Source of the DNA: CAVUPF01 sp963743285
Lineage (GTDB): Bacteria; Actinomycetota; Thermoleophilia; Solirubrobacterales; 70-9
Direction of reading: 5' to 3'
DNA: 64,000 nt
Assembly (NCBI GenBank): GCA_963743285.1
Contig: CAVUPF010000001.1
Location: 62,001-126,000, forward strand
The notes below the pieces were generated by a model, which saw only the letters and a list, made by a program, of their open reading frames with translations, was not told the origin of the DNA and made no database searches. The position numbers and the translations under genes are program-made. Position 1 is the first letter of the stretch. Every line of letters begins with the position of its first letter. Below are positions 33,398 through 42,586 of the stretch, piece after piece.

Positions 33398-34494
33398 CAG
33401 ACCGCCGTCCCCTCCGGCTCTGGCAGGCCGGCGTGCCGCTCGAGGCGCACCTTCGATTTCGGGTCGAGCGCGTCGCGCAGGCCATCGCCGAATACGTTCA
33501 GCGAGAGCACGGTGAGCATGATCAGCAGCCCGGGTGCGATTGCCAGCAGCGGGGAGCTGGTGATCAGTTCGGTCCCTTCGGAGACCATTTTGCCCCAAGA
33601 GGAGTTCGGCGGCTGCACTCCTGCACCGAGGAAGGAAAGTCCGGCCTCGAGAAGCATGTTGTTGGCGATGTTGAGGGCGAAGAAGACGACGATCGTCGAC
33701 CAGAGGTTGGGCAGCAGCTCGCTGAACATGATCCGCAGCGAGCCCGCCCCCTGGGCGATCGCCGCCTCGACGAACTCCTTCTCGCTAAGGGCCAGTACCT
33801 CACCGCGGATCGGTCGGGCCATGTATGGGACGGAGACGACCCCGATCACCAGGATCGGGATCCAAAGCGAGCCGCTGGCGATCGTGATCGGCCCGATCTG
33901 CAGGCCGCCGACCGCGAGCGCGGTTCCCAGCGCGATCGCGAGCAAGAGGACCGGAAAGGCCCAGAGCACGTCCATCGCGCGGGCGATCACCGAGTCGATC
34001 CAGCCCTTGTAGTAGCCGGCGAGCAGGCCGAGCACCACGGCTAGGACGGTCGTGATCAGCGCCGAGGTGAAGCCGATGAACAAGGAGGTCCGCCCCCCGT
34101 ACATCAGTCGCACCATCTCGTCGCGGCCGAGCCGGCCATCGGCACCGAGGAAGAACTTGCCGCTAGCGCCGAACCAGACCGGGCCAATCGGGCGCCCTTC
34201 GGGGCTGACGACGTCGCGTCGTTCGCCGTTGACCGTGACCTTTTCTAGCGTATGTGTCGTGTTCGGCCCCGTGTGTGCCACTTCATTTGCCCAGAGAGGC
34301 GCCGCCAGCACGAAGAGGACGATCAGGGCGAAGAGAGAGAGAAAGGCCAAAGCGACGCGGTTACGCCGCAGCCGTCGGGAGGCGAGGAACCAGGGGCTCT
34401 GACCGGTGGCCGAGCTTCCGGGGGGCGACGGAGGGAAGCGATCACCGGGCCCACCACCTGGCAGTCGAGGATCGATATTGGGCTCGGAGACCAC
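33397..34494 (-). CDS. oppC: oligopeptide ABC transporter permease (OppC/DppC)
   Basis: 365 residues, longer than the usual ~300 because of a Gly/Pro-rich N-terminus (~35 residues) and a ~70-residue external segment between helix 1 and the core (HTGPNTTHTLEKVTVNGERR and onward). EAA loop EFVEAAIAQGAGSLRIMFSE and the terminal LSFLGAGVQPPNSSWGKM / FGDGLRDALDPKSK blocks are typical of OppC. GTG 34494 is the start. 28 bp separate it from oppA. Confidence 0.92.
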   Translation of the reverse strand: MVSEPNIDPRLPGGGPGDRFPPSPPGSSATGQSPWFLASRRLRRNRVALAFLSLFALIVLFVLAAPLWANEVAHTGPNTTHTLEKVTVNGERRDVVSPEGRPIGPVWFGASGKFFLGADGRLGRDEMVRLMYGGRTSLFIGFTSALITTVLAVVLGLLAGYYKGWIDSVIARAMDVLWAFPVLLLAIALGTALAVGGLQIGPITIASGSLWIPILVIGVVSVPYMARPIRGEVLALSEKEFVEAAIAQGAGSLRIMFSELLPNLWSTIVVFFALNIANNMLLEAGLSFLGAGVQPPNSSWGKMVSEGTELITSSPLLAIAPGLLIMLTVLSLNVFGDGLRDALDPKSKVRLERHAGLPEPEGTAV

Positions 34495-34522
34495 GGGCCT
34501 ATCTTGAAGCAGCGGGTGGCGT

Positions 34523-36151
34523 CTACTTGAACTGGAAGCTCGTCAGGTCGTCCTCGAAGGTCGGGTTCCAGATCACCTTTTCGAGGTCGATCGAGCTGGA
34601 GACGAAGGTCGAGAGTGTCCGGTTTCCGTACGGGGCCAATGGCGCCTGTTCCATATAGGCCTTGTCGAGTTCGGCGTACTGCTTTTCCTGAGGCTTCCCG
34701 AGCGGTTCTTCGCTGAGCTGACTGATCTTCTTGTTTAGGGAGGGGATGTTGATCTGCGCGAAGTTTGTGCTGTTGGTAGGCAGGATGCTTTCTCCTGAGA
34801 CGATCGGGCTGAAGAAGTCGTTCGGGTGAGGGTAATCCTCATACCAGTTGCCCCAGCCGGTATCTAGTTCCGGGGTCGAGAGGTTGCCGATCACCGTGAA
34901 ATAGTTATCGGAGTTGAGGACTTTCAACTTGGTGGTAAAGCCAAGTTTGTTCAGCACGTCCTGGTAGTAAGCACCGGCTTCTTCGCTTTCGGGTTCGTTG
35001 TCGGTCCAAACCGTGATATTGCGGTCGGACGGATTGGCTTCCTTGATCAGCGCCTCAGCCTTGGCCATATTGTGCGGGTAGAGCTCGAACCGCTTATAGC
35101 CAGGCATTCCTGGCGGCAGGATCTGTTGGGTCGGGGCTAGTTGTCCGCTGTAGATCCGCTGCAGCGCGGAGGCGTCGACCGCGTAGTTGACGGCCTGTCT
35201 AATCTTGAGATCGCTGAAGGGCGGCTTCGTCGTGTTCATCCAGAAGTAGTAGGTGCTGATCGTTGGCTCGACCCGGAACTGGGTGCCTTCGTATTTGCTC
35301 TTCACTTCGGCGTAACGGCCGGGGGGCGGGGAGCTCTGCATCCAGTCGAACTTGCCTTGCTCGACGTCATTGACCTGAGTCGAGTGGTTGCGGATAACAG
35401 TGATGTCGATCTTGTCGACATGTCCGCTCGGCAGCGTGGGCATCAGTTGCGCGTTGTTCTTGGCCCACTGCGGATTTCGTTCGTAGGACCAGCTGCGGCC
35501 TGGATTTGAGCTGGTGATCATGTACGGACCCGTGGCGGGTGGGGGGTGTGGGGTCTGGTCTTTCGCTGGGGTGTCGGGTGGCACCGGTGCGACAAACAAT
35601 AGGCCGAGCTCGTTGGTGAAGGTGCCGCGAGGCTTGACCAAGTCGACCACGATTTCGCCGGTCGCATCGTTGGTTTTGATTCCGCTGATGCCACCGCTCT
35701 TCGTTTTTTGGAACTTTTCGGCGCCGACGATGTCCGTGTAGAACGGGGTTCCGCCCGAGTTAACCCGGAACAGTCGTTCGACCGCGAACTTGAAATCAGA
35801 GGCCTTGACCGGCGTGCCGTTGGAGTACTTGAGGCCCTTTCGCAGGAAGAGCGTGTAGGTCTTGCCCCCATCGGTGATCTTCGGTAGCTCTTTGGCGAGG
35901 CCGGGAACAACCTTGCTTCCTGCGGCACCGCTCGCGTGGGCGTAGGTGAGCAGCGGGATGTAGGTGTCGTACATCGCTGTCCAGCCTTCGACCGAGTAGT
36001 CGAGCTGTGGATCAAGGTATTCGGGGAACGACGAGTAGGTGCCCAGCAGCGTGCCTCCTTCCTTCCCAGTCGAACCACCGCAGGAGGCGAGGCCAAGGGC
36101 GACGCCCGTGGTAAGCCCAAGAACCAACAAAATGAGACCAAGCTTTCTCAA
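34523..36151 (-). CDS. oppA: oligopeptide ABC transporter substrate-binding lipoprotein (OppA/DppA)
   Basis: 542 residues, SBP_bac_5 family. Signal sequence with lipobox LASC (C24), then YLDPQLDYSVEGW, GKTYTLFLRKGLKYSNGTPVKASDF (split over ~97-121), PPFSDLKIRQAVNYAVD and WGNWYEDYPHPNDFFSP. Captures peptides or similar solutes outside the membrane and delivers them to OppBC. Start is TTG 36151, which overlaps the stop of the MFS gene (TTGA). No Ni- or haem-binding signature stands out, so substrate is open. Confidence 0.92.
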   Translation of the reverse strand: MRKLGLILLVLGLTTGVALGLASCGGSTGKEGGTLLGTYSSFPEYLDPQLDYSVEGWTAMYDTYIPLLTYAHASGAAGSKVVPGLAKELPKITDGGKTYTLFLRKGLKYSNGTPVKASDFKFAVERLFRVNSGGTPFYTDIVGAEKFQKTKSGGISGIKTNDATGEIVVDLVKPRGTFTNELGLLFVAPVPPDTPAKDQTPHPPPATGPYMITSSNPGRSWSYERNPQWAKNNAQLMPTLPSGHVDKIDITVIRNHSTQVNDVEQGKFDWMQSSPPPGRYAEVKSKYEGTQFRVEPTISTYYFWMNTTKPPFSDLKIRQAVNYAVDASALQRIYSGQLAPTQQILPPGMPGYKRFELYPHNMAKAEALIKEANPSDRNITVWTDNEPESEEAGAYYQDVLNKLGFTTKLKVLNSDNYFTVIGNLSTPELDTGWGNWYEDYPHPNDFFSPIVSGESILPTNSTNFAQINIPSLNKKISQLSEEPLGKPQEKQYAELDKAYMEQAPLAPYGNRTLSTFVSSSIDLEKVIWNPTFEDDLTSFQFK

Positions 36152-37464
36152 CTCACGACCTCCGAGTCAGACCGGGCTGGGGCAGGTGACGTTCCCACCG
36201 GAATCAACTCCACCATAATCTCGCGTTCGGCGTCAAGGGCAGCAGAGTCGGGCTTTCCGCCTTGCTCAGGCCATTTCTTGCCGAGAATAGGTGCGGCGAC
36301 TGCTGCGATTACGAGCACACCGATCCCGGCCACCAGGAAGGTTGCACGCGGACCGGCACCGCTCGCGATCAGTCCGCCAACGAGATAGCCGACGCCTGGC
36401 ATTGCCGCGCCGATCGATTCGAGCACGCTCATTACCCGCGCCTGCATTTCTTGGGCGGTCAGCTCCTGCACCGCGCTGATGAGACCCACCCACTGCACGC
36501 CGTTGCCGGCTCCCCCGACCACCGATGCCGCGCAGGCGAGCGCCAAGGTCGGGGCGGCGGCAAGGCCCAGGTAGCCAGCCCCGACGGCGACGGTGCTGAA
36601 GAAGAGCTGGTAGGACAGCGGCGCGCGGCGCGCGGCGGCGAACACGACGCTGCCCAAGACCATGCCGATGCCCCAGCTGGCGAGCAGCAGCCCATAGCCT
36701 GAGTCGCCGACGCCCAGGGTCTGCTTCGAGTAGATCACCTCGATCGGGATCACGGCGGCGAAGAAGACGAAGGCAGCGCCTTGGGCGATCAGCAATCGCC
36801 GTAAGGTTGCCTTCTCGCGAATGTAGCTCAACCCGTCGCGTACGCGGTCGCGAACTCGCCCTGGATCCGGGACGGCTTGGGGCATCGGCCCAGCGGTCAA
36901 GATGATCCAGCCGATCGCATAGAAAGAGGCGGCATCCAGCAGCAGGGCGGACTGAACGCCGAAGCCGCCGACGACGAGCCCGGCGATGCCCGGGCCGAGC
37001 GCGGAGCTGGCTGTAAACCCAACGTTGAGCACCGCGTTGCCGGCGCGTAGCTCCCCCGAGGGCTTCAAGAGCGAGGCGACCACGGCGCGGGTCAGGGCAC
37101 GGCCGGTCAGTGCCAGGGCGCCGTCGACGCTGGCCAGCACGATCGCTCCCACCAGGAAGAAATGGTCGGCGAGCAGGGCAAGGCCGCCGAAGACCGCGGC
37201 CTCACCGCAATAGATCAGGGGAAGGACAATGCGTGGCGGCGGGCGCTCAACCCGAGCAACAAGGACCGGGCCGACCAGGGCGGGGAGAAAGCGGGTTCCG
37301 AGGAAGAGGCCCGCGGTCGCCAGGGGGCTGCCGGTGCGGTCGAAGACGAGCACCGAGAGGGCGACGATCCCCATCCAGTCGCCCAGCTCGTTGACCGCGT
37401 AGCTCACCGCCAAGCGCCGGAAAAGGGGTCTCCGAAGAGGGTCGATCAAGCGTGGTTTGGGCAT
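36148..37464 (-). CDS. MFS transporter, DHA3/enterobactin-exporter-like
   Basis: 438 residues, 12 helices, starting at ATG 37464. RRLAVSYAVNELGDWMGIVALSVLVFDRTGSPL is characteristic (residues ~16-48) of the MFS_3/EntS-like group, which exports siderophores, macrolides or other small molecules. LLLASWGIGMVLGSVVFA marks the second half. It is the first gene of the opp operon; its stop overlaps oppA. An exporter linked to a peptide importer could serve a peptide-like signal or siderophore cycle, but this is inference. Confidence 0.85.
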   Translation of the reverse strand: MPKPRLIDPLRRPLFRRLAVSYAVNELGDWMGIVALSVLVFDRTGSPLATAGLFLGTRFLPALVGPVLVARVERPPPRIVLPLIYCGEAAVFGGLALLADHFFLVGAIVLASVDGALALTGRALTRAVVASLLKPSGELRAGNAVLNVGFTASSALGPGIAGLVVGGFGVQSALLLDAASFYAIGWIILTAGPMPQAVPDPGRVRDRVRDGLSYIREKATLRRLLIAQGAAFVFFAAVIPIEVIYSKQTLGVGDSGYGLLLASWGIGMVLGSVVFAAARRAPLSYQLFFSTVAVGAGYLGLAAAPTLALACAASVVGGAGNGVQWVGLISAVQELTAQEMQARVMSVLESIGAAMPGVGYLVGGLIASGAGPRATFLVAGIGVLVIAAVAAPILGKKWPEQGGKPDSAALDAEREIMVELIPVGTSPAPARSDSEVVS

Positions 37465-37491
37465 TGCTGGGAAAGCGCGCTACTGCATTTA

Positions 37492-37538
37492 TGCACAAGT
37501 TTTCCTGCAGCTGCACAAGTTTTCGCCAATTTGTGCTA
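37492..37538. promoter_or_regulatory. repeated operator-like motif upstream of the MFS-opp operon
   Basis: TGCACAAGTTTTC occurs at 37492-37504 and again at 37512-37524, exactly 20 bp apart (two helical turns), and an inverted TTTGTGC follows at 37530-37536. The array is 28-75 bp upstream of the MFS start, where a regulator of the operon would bind. No local regulator gene is present. Confidence 0.55.
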
Positions 37539-37692
37539 CAACGTTGTCAGGCATTGAACGAGTTCCAGACTGCGGTGCGCAATCTGAGGGTTTCAACAAT
37601 CGAAGGGATAAGGCAAATGGGCTTTCATCACGGCTAGGTCGAGCCAGCAAGCAGACGCTACTACCAGGCGGCCTGCAATCAACAGTTCTTTG

Positions 37693-37716
37693 GAGGGCGT
37701 CCCGAGGGGCGCCCTC
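37693..37716 (+). terminator. terminator-like hairpin without U-tract
   Basis: GAGGGCG (37693-37699) pairs with CGCCCTC (37710-37716) around a 10-nt loop. A run of Gs follows, not Ts, so it is a weak intrinsic terminator candidate, perhaps for a short transcript starting near 37540. Confidence 0.35.
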
Positions 37717-37952
37717 TGTGCTTCGGGGGCGGGTAGACGAAACCTCGTACTGAACTCCGATTGCCGCTTTGGGAAACCTCTGGCAATGCGGCTAGATGTC
37801 TTGCGAGGGTCTTGCTTTCTCGTTACCTTGGATCAAGGCAAGTTTGCACGCGGTGATGCCCGGTCGAACCCGGCGCAGGGAATGGGCACTGGCTCATGAA
37901 CCTGTAGGCTAAGGTCGCGCGGGCCCCCACGCGACCTTGATCCGAGGATGCC

Positions 37953-39362
37953 ATGGCCGACAAGCGTCCAACCCGCCTAGCACTCGTCGTCATGTTTGCG
38001 GCGCTCCTCGCGGCCGCTGTCGCGGCCCTCTTGCTGGCCCCGGAGGCAAATTGGGATCTCGGGTTGTTTGGGGTGCTGCTTGTCTTCTCGGTCTTCAGTT
38101 TCCTCACCGCGGTGCGAGCCGAGTCGAAGCTTCTGATCTCCGGAACCTTCTTGGCCCTGGTCCTGGCGATGGTCTTCCTCGGCGGCACGCCTGCCGCCCT
38201 GATAGGCGTGGCTGTTACCTGCGTCGGCTGGCTCGTCCGATGGCGCGAAGAACCGCACTATCTGCTCAACAACGTCCTCACGTACGCTGTCTTTCCCCTG
38301 ATCGGGGGCGTCCTGTTCCACGAAGGCGTCAAGGCCCTCGGCCTGACACCTTCCGATCCACTCTTCTACCTCTGCGTTTTCGGGCTCTTCCAGATCGTTC
38401 TGGCGATCAACTTCGTGATGATCGCCGGCTACGGATGCTATGTGGAGTGGTCGACCTTTGCGAGCAAGCTGCGGGTGCTGCCAGCGGTGCTCCCCTCCGA
38501 GTTTGCCAGCGCGATGCTCGCCGTTGCGGTCGCCTTCATCTACCACGTGATAGGCATCGCGGCGATCGCGCTGTTCGGCATCGTCCTGATCACCTTCCAG
38601 TACTTGCTCGGACAGCTGTTGCTCTCCCAGCAGCGCGCTGACGAGCTTGAGCGTCGCACCAAGCAGCTCGCCAGCTTCCAGGTCGGGATGTTGAGCGCGA
38701 TGCTGCGCACGCTCGATCTGCGTGACCAGATGACCGCCCGCCACAGCGCCGCCGTCGCTCGCTACTCGCGGGCGATCGCTCAGCGCGCCGGCTACCCGCG
38801 CCAGGAAGAGGAGCTAGTCCATATCGCCGCGTTGTTGCACGACATCGGCAAGTTCATCCTCCCCGACCGCATCCTCAAGGCCAACGTTCCGCTCACGGAC
38901 GAGGACTGGATGCTGATCAAGCGCCACCCCCAGCAGGGCGCCCGGGTCGTCTCCTCGCTCGACGGCTATGGGCCGGTCGCGGAGGTCATCATCGCCCACC
39001 ACGAGCGAATCGACGGCAAAGGCTATCCGCGCGGCCTGGCCGGCGACGACATCCCCGAGCTGGCGCGGATCATCTCCGTCGCCGACACCTACGACGTGAT
39101 GACGGCCCGCGACTCCTATCGCGCGCCGATGTCCTCTCAAGATGCGATCCAGGAGCTGCGCCACGTCGCCGGTAAGCAGCTCGACGCCCGCTTCGTCGAG
39201 GTCTTCATCGAGCTGCTCGAGGGCGATGACGTCTCCTTCCAGCACGGTGAGGCGGCGGACTTCGAGAAGGAGCTGGCGCTGGAGGCGCGGATCGCAGAGA
39301 CCGCCAGCCCCACCAGCGAAGCCGACCGCTTCCAGGTGCCCGGCGGCGTCAGCGTCGGCTGA
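37953..39362 (+). CDS. membrane-anchored HD-GYP phosphodiesterase
   Basis: 469 residues. About seven helices occupy residues 8-220 (a MASE-like sensor without an obvious ligand motif), then a short coiled linker (QQRADELERRTKQLASFQ) and an HD-GYP domain at ~235-420. HDIGK and HHERIDGKGYP contain all canonical metal ligands, so c-di-GMP (or cGAMP) hydrolysis is expected. The C-terminal ~45 residues are acidic. No diguanylate cyclase is in the window; a second HD-GYP lies at 46939. Confidence 0.9.
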   Translation: MADKRPTRLALVVMFAALLAAAVAALLLAPEANWDLGLFGVLLVFSVFSFLTAVRAESKLLISGTFLALVLAMVFLGGTPAALIGVAVTCVGWLVRWREEPHYLLNNVLTYAVFPLIGGVLFHEGVKALGLTPSDPLFYLCVFGLFQIVLAINFVMIAGYGCYVEWSTFASKLRVLPAVLPSEFASAMLAVAVAFIYHVIGIAAIALFGIVLITFQYLLGQLLLSQQRADELERRTKQLASFQVGMLSAMLRTLDLRDQMTARHSAAVARYSRAIAQRAGYPRQEEELVHIAALLHDIGKFILPDRILKANVPLTDEDWMLIKRHPQQGARVVSSLDGYGPVAEVIIAHHERIDGKGYPRGLAGDDIPELARIISVADTYDVMTARDSYRAPMSSQDAIQELRHVAGKQLDARFVEVFIELLEGDDVSFQHGEAADFEKELALEARIAETASPTSEADRFQVPGGVSVG

Positions 39363-39380
39363 CAGGTACGGTTGCGCGCG

Positions 39381-40412
39381 ATGCGCGCCGTCACCTACCA
39401 GGCTCCCGGTGAGGTCCGGGTCGAGGAGAAGCCTGACCCCGAGCTGACCGCTGCCGACGAGGCGATCGTCCAAGTCGAGGCGAGCGGCATCTGTGGCTCC
39501 GACCTCCACATTTACCACGGCCGCGTGCCTGTCGAGCCCGGCTTCACGATCGGCCACGAGTTCGTCGGCACCGTGCTGGCGGCCGGGGAGGGGGTCGAGC
39601 GGGTCGCCGTCGGTGACCGAGTGCTCGGCTGCTTCCACACAGCCTGCGCGACCTGCCCCGCCTGCCTGCGCGGCGACTACCATCGCTGCCGGCGCGGTCG
39701 CACCTTCGGCCACGGCGCAAAGCTCGGCGACCTGCAGGGGGCCCAGGCCGAGAAGCTGCTGGTGCCGCGCGCCGAGCTGACGCTGAGGCGTGTGCCGGAG
39801 GGGATGTCCGCCGACGTCGCCCTGTTCGCCGGAGACGTGATGGGGACCGGCTACCACGCGGTCGCCCACGCGGGGATCCGCTCCGGCGACACCGTCGCTG
39901 TGCTGGGCCTCGGCCCGGTCGGCCTCTGCGCGGTGCAGGCGGCGCGGGCGGCGGGTGCCGTCGGGATTTTCGCGATCGACACGGTCGAGCAGCGCCTGGC
40001 GATGGCAGCTGAGTTCGGCGCCACGCCGGTCCACCTCACCGAGCAGGATCCGAAGCGGGCCGTGCGCTCGGCGACCGATGGCGGCGTCGACATCGTGGTC
40101 GACGCGGTAGGCGATCCCGCTCCGTTGGAGATGGCGATCAGCCTCGCCCGCGACGCCGGCACGGTCTCGGGGATCGGGGCCTACGCCGGGCGCGGCGAGG
40201 TGCCGCTCGGGCTCGCCTGGTTGAAGGGCCTGACCCTGCGGCTCGGGCTCGCCAACGTGATTGCCCACGTCGACCGTGTGCTGGCGCTGATCGAGGCCGG
40301 CGCGCTTGACCCCGCTCCGCTCGTTACTCACCACATGAAGCTCGACGAGGCCGCCCAGGCCTATGAGCTCTACGACCGACGTGAAGCGCTGAAGATCGTC
40401 TTGACACCCTGA
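39381..40412 (+). CDS. zinc-dependent alcohol dehydrogenase (MDR family)
   Basis: 343 residues using ATG 39381; a TTG at 39372 would add three residues. Catalytic zinc region SGICGSDLHIYHG and GHEFVG, structural zinc cysteines in CATCPACLRGDYHRC, and Rossmann motif VLGLGPVGLCAVQAA. The acidic residue at the end of the second beta-strand (FAIDTVEQR) suggests NAD rather than NADP. Likely oxidises an alcohol or polyol such as sorbitol or threonine; substrate cannot be fixed. Follows the HD-GYP gene by 18 bp. Confidence 0.9.
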   Translation: MRAVTYQAPGEVRVEEKPDPELTAADEAIVQVEASGICGSDLHIYHGRVPVEPGFTIGHEFVGTVLAAGEGVERVAVGDRVLGCFHTACATCPACLRGDYHRCRRGRTFGHGAKLGDLQGAQAEKLLVPRAELTLRRVPEGMSADVALFAGDVMGTGYHAVAHAGIRSGDTVAVLGLGPVGLCAVQAARAAGAVGIFAIDTVEQRLAMAAEFGATPVHLTEQDPKRAVRSATDGGVDIVVDAVGDPAPLEMAISLARDAGTVSGIGAYAGRGEVPLGLAWLKGLTLRLGLANVIAHVDRVLALIEAGALDPAPLVTHHMKLDEAAQAYELYDRREALKIVLTP

Positions 40413-40464
40413 ACCGCCAGGCGTCGATCTAGAGGCCGCTTGTTTGCGATGGCAGTTCCAGCGC

Positions 40465-41253
40465 TCAGGACACTGTGGCTGCCGCGCCGGCCTTTGCCGG
40501 CTTGCGGTGGCGGTGGAACATCTCTTCGACCCAGCGATAGCCGCGGCGCTCCTTCAGCGGGGCCCGGAATCGCTCAATCCCGACCGGCGGCTCTTCATCC
40601 GCGGGCAGGGGGCCCTCCGCGGGGAGGACAAGCGGGTAAAACAGCGACGCTGCGGTCAGGTCGGCGACGCTGAAGCTCTCGCCGACGAGATAGTCATTGG
40701 AGCCCAGCTCAGCGTCGAGACGGTCGAGGGCGGCCAGCACCTTGGCGCGGGCCCGCTCGGCTGCCTCGGGACTGCGGACCCCGAAGCGCAGGCCGGTGTA
40801 GGTGCGCGCGTAGGTCGCGGCGGGGCGGCTCATGCGAGCCAGAGGTCCGGGCGCCGTGCCTTCCATCAGCTTGGCGAAGCGCACGGGGTCGTTGCCGAGC
40901 TCGTGGAAGACGAGGAGGCGGATGTGTGGTCCCAGCTCTTCGTCGAAGAAGTCCTCCAGCTCCAGGGCACGGCGGCGCTGCTCTGGGTCCTCGGGATAGA
41001 GCGACGGTTCTGGGGTGCGCTCCTCCAAGGCGGCGATGATCGCGGTCGAGTCGCCGATCCGCCGCCCGTCCAGCTCGATGATTGGGAAGGTCTTGTGAGC
41101 GCCACGGGTGAGCCAGAGCGCGACCGGGATGTGGGCGCCGGGCACCGGGGCGCGGCGCTTGTGCTCGACCCCCTTGTAGGCAAGGGCCCATCGCGCCTTC
41201 TCGCTGTAGTGCGAGATGTCGATCTGCCAGAGGGTGGGGAGTGAGCCGCTCAT
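40465..41253 (-). CDS. glutathione S-transferase-fold protein
   Basis: 262 residues. N-terminal thioredoxin-like domain with LWQIDISHYSEKARWALAYK and KTFPIIELDGRRIGDSTAII (cis-Pro and the Asp-Ser pair that binds the gamma-glutamyl group), then an all-helical C-terminal domain with DRLDAELGSNDYLVGESFSVADL. Actinomycetes generally use mycothiol, so the cofactor may differ. Convergent with the ADH gene and divergent from the pterin dehydratase gene 39 bp away. Confidence 0.85.
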   Translation of the reverse strand: MSGSLPTLWQIDISHYSEKARWALAYKGVEHKRRAPVPGAHIPVALWLTRGAHKTFPIIELDGRRIGDSTAIIAALEERTPEPSLYPEDPEQRRRALELEDFFDEELGPHIRLLVFHELGNDPVRFAKLMEGTAPGPLARMSRPAATYARTYTGLRFGVRSPEAAERARAKVLAALDRLDAELGSNDYLVGESFSVADLTAASLFYPLVLPAEGPLPADEEPPVGIERFRAPLKERRGYRWVEEMFHRHRKPAKAGAAATVS

Positions 41254-41292
41254 TGCGTTCTTGTCGTCGCCGTGGCAGCATAGACCGAAACC

Positions 41293-41571
41293 ATGGCCCT
41301 GCTGAGTGATGTCGAAATCGAGGCCCGCCTCGCCGAGTTGGCTGGCTGGCGACGCGAGGGAGACTCGATCGTCAAATCATTTGACCGCGGCGACTTCGTC
41401 GGCTCGGTCAGGTTTGTCGAGGGCATCGTCGAGCCGGCCGAGGCGATGGGCCACCACCCCGACCTGGAGATCTCCTGGAGTGAGGTCAGGGTGGCGATCT
41501 CGACCCATTCCGAGGGCGGGCTCACCGCCGCCGATTTCGAGCTGGCGGCGAAGATCGACGCGCGCGCATAG
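41293..41571 (+). CDS. phhB: 4a-hydroxytetrahydrobiopterin dehydratase (pterin carbinolamine dehydratase)
   Basis: 92 residues, the usual length. LSDVEIEARLAELAGWRREG, then VEPAEAMGHHPDLEISWSEV with the catalytic His-His, and VAISTHSEGGLTAADFELA with the third His. Dehydrates 4a-carbinolamine pterins; when phenylalanine hydroxylase is absent, relatives work in molybdopterin or folate-linked metabolism. No hydroxylase gene is nearby. Confidence 0.93.
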   Translation: MALLSDVEIEARLAELAGWRREGDSIVKSFDRGDFVGSVRFVEGIVEPAEAMGHHPDLEISWSEVRVAISTHSEGGLTAADFELAAKIDARA

Positions 41572-41581
41572 GGTGGCCTCG

Positions 41582-41758
41582 GTGACCCGGCTGTCCCCCT
41601 GCGCCCGCTTCGACCTCGCGATGCCTTGCGCTCTGAGCCCGGTCCTCTCCGGGTGCGGCGGCGGGGGCTCGACGACCACGGCGGTCGACAAGACGGTCAC
41701 CGTGACGCAGCCGACGACGAGCAATGCCACCTCGACGAGCGCTCAGATGGCGTTCTGA
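41582..41758 (+). CDS. very small lipoprotein-like peptide
   Basis: 58 codons from GTG 41582, with ALSPVLSGCGGGGSTTT (lipobox LSGC) followed by a Thr/Val-rich tail VDKTVTVTQPTTSNAT, a pattern common in short actinobacterial lipoproteins. The segment before the Cys is not a strong hydrophobic core, so it may instead be a degraded remnant. The stop lies five bases before the next gene's start. Confidence 0.3.
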   Translation: MTRLSPCARFDLAMPCALSPVLSGCGGGGSTTTAVDKTVTVTQPTTSNATSTSAQMAF

Positions 41759-41762
41759 GCCA

Positions 41763-42110
41763 TTGGCCAAGCGAAGGCAGCGCCGGCCCCCACAGAAGGC
41801 CTCGACCGTCGACTACACGGATGCCGAGGGTAATGTCCTTACCCTGCGCCAGTCGCTCAGCCGCGGCACGATCGCCAAGATCGGCGAGCCCCCGGGTGGC
41901 GCGGCGGCCTCGCTCGAGGACACCTGGCACCGTCGCTCCGAGCTGCTCTTCGAGCGCCTCGTGGTCCGCTGGGAGATCGCCGGCCTCCCACTCACCGACC
42001 AGGTGATGCTGCTCGGCCGCTACCGCATGGCCGACCCTGACACCCAGCGCTGGGTCCGCGAGACGATCGCCGAGCACCTAGAGCGCCACATCCCCGAGCT
42101 TTCGGGTTAG
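41763..42110 (+). CDS. conserved hypothetical protein
   Basis: 115 residues from TTG 41763 (MAKRRQRRPPQK); a further in-frame ATG at 41724 would overlap the lipoprotein-like peptide. A basic N-terminus is followed by YTDAEGNVLTLRQSLSRGTI and an all-helical part SELLFERLVVRWEIAGLPLT..LLGRYRMADPDTQRWVRETI. It looks like a small cytosolic protein; I do not recognise a functional family. Codirectional with arfB 38 bp downstream. Confidence 0.65.
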   Translation: MAKRRQRRPPQKASTVDYTDAEGNVLTLRQSLSRGTIAKIGEPPGGAAASLEDTWHRRSELLFERLVVRWEIAGLPLTDQVMLLGRYRMADPDTQRWVRETIAEHLERHIPELSG

Positions 42111-42148
42111 CAGCGGCGGCGAGCCTCGGACGCCGTTAGCGTGAGCCC

Positions 42149-42565
42149 GTGGTCGAAAAGCTGAGAGTCAACGAACGGCTGTCGCTCCCGCTCGGTGAGG
42201 TTGAGCTGCGCGCCAGCCGTTCCTCCGGTCCCGGCGGTCAGCATGCCAATGTCACCGCCTCGCGTGTCGAAGCGGTATTCGATGTCGAGGCGTCGGCGAC
42301 GCTTGATGAGCCACAGCGGGCTCGGTTGCTGGAACGCGTCGGCCCGCTGGTCACCGCCGTCGCCCAAGACGCTCGCGGCCAGGCGCGAAACCGGGAGCTG
42401 GCGCTGAAGCGCCTCGCCGAGAAGCTCTCGGCGGCTCTTCGGGAGCCGCGCCGTCGCCGGCCGACCAGACCGACTCCCGCCTCCCGGGAGCGACGCCGCG
42501 TGCAGAAGCGCCAGACCAGCGATCGCAAGCGGACCCGCCGCAGACCTGCGGCCGAGGGTGACTGA
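42149..42565 (+). CDS. arfB: alternative ribosome-rescue factor ArfB (YaeJ-like peptidyl-tRNA hydrolase)
   Basis: 138 residues. The release-factor domain has LRASRSSGPGGQHANVTASR with the GGQ motif that hydrolyses peptidyl-tRNA, and the C-terminus is the strongly basic tail (RRRRPTRPTPASRERRRVQK) that enters the empty mRNA channel of stalled ribosomes. No codon-recognition domain is present, which separates it from RF1/RF2. GTG 42149 start. Followed by a strong intrinsic terminator. Confidence 0.9.
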   Translation: MVEKLRVNERLSLPLGEVELRASRSSGPGGQHANVTASRVEAVFDVEASATLDEPQRARLLERVGPLVTAVAQDARGQARNRELALKRLAEKLSAALREPRRRRPTRPTPASRERRRVQKRQTSDRKRTRRRPAAEGD

Positions 42566-42586
42566 GCAAGCCCGTAGATCGCAAAG

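Larger units (their letters stand above)
37465..37952. other. 488-bp divergent intergenic region
   Basis: Lies between the MFS-opp operon (leftward) and the HD-GYP gene (rightward). It contains the repeated motif at 37492-37538 and the hairpin at 37693-37716, both listed separately, and no convincing gene. The ~170 bp between motif and hairpin could be a short transcript, but nothing recognisable is encoded. Confidence 0.4.
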
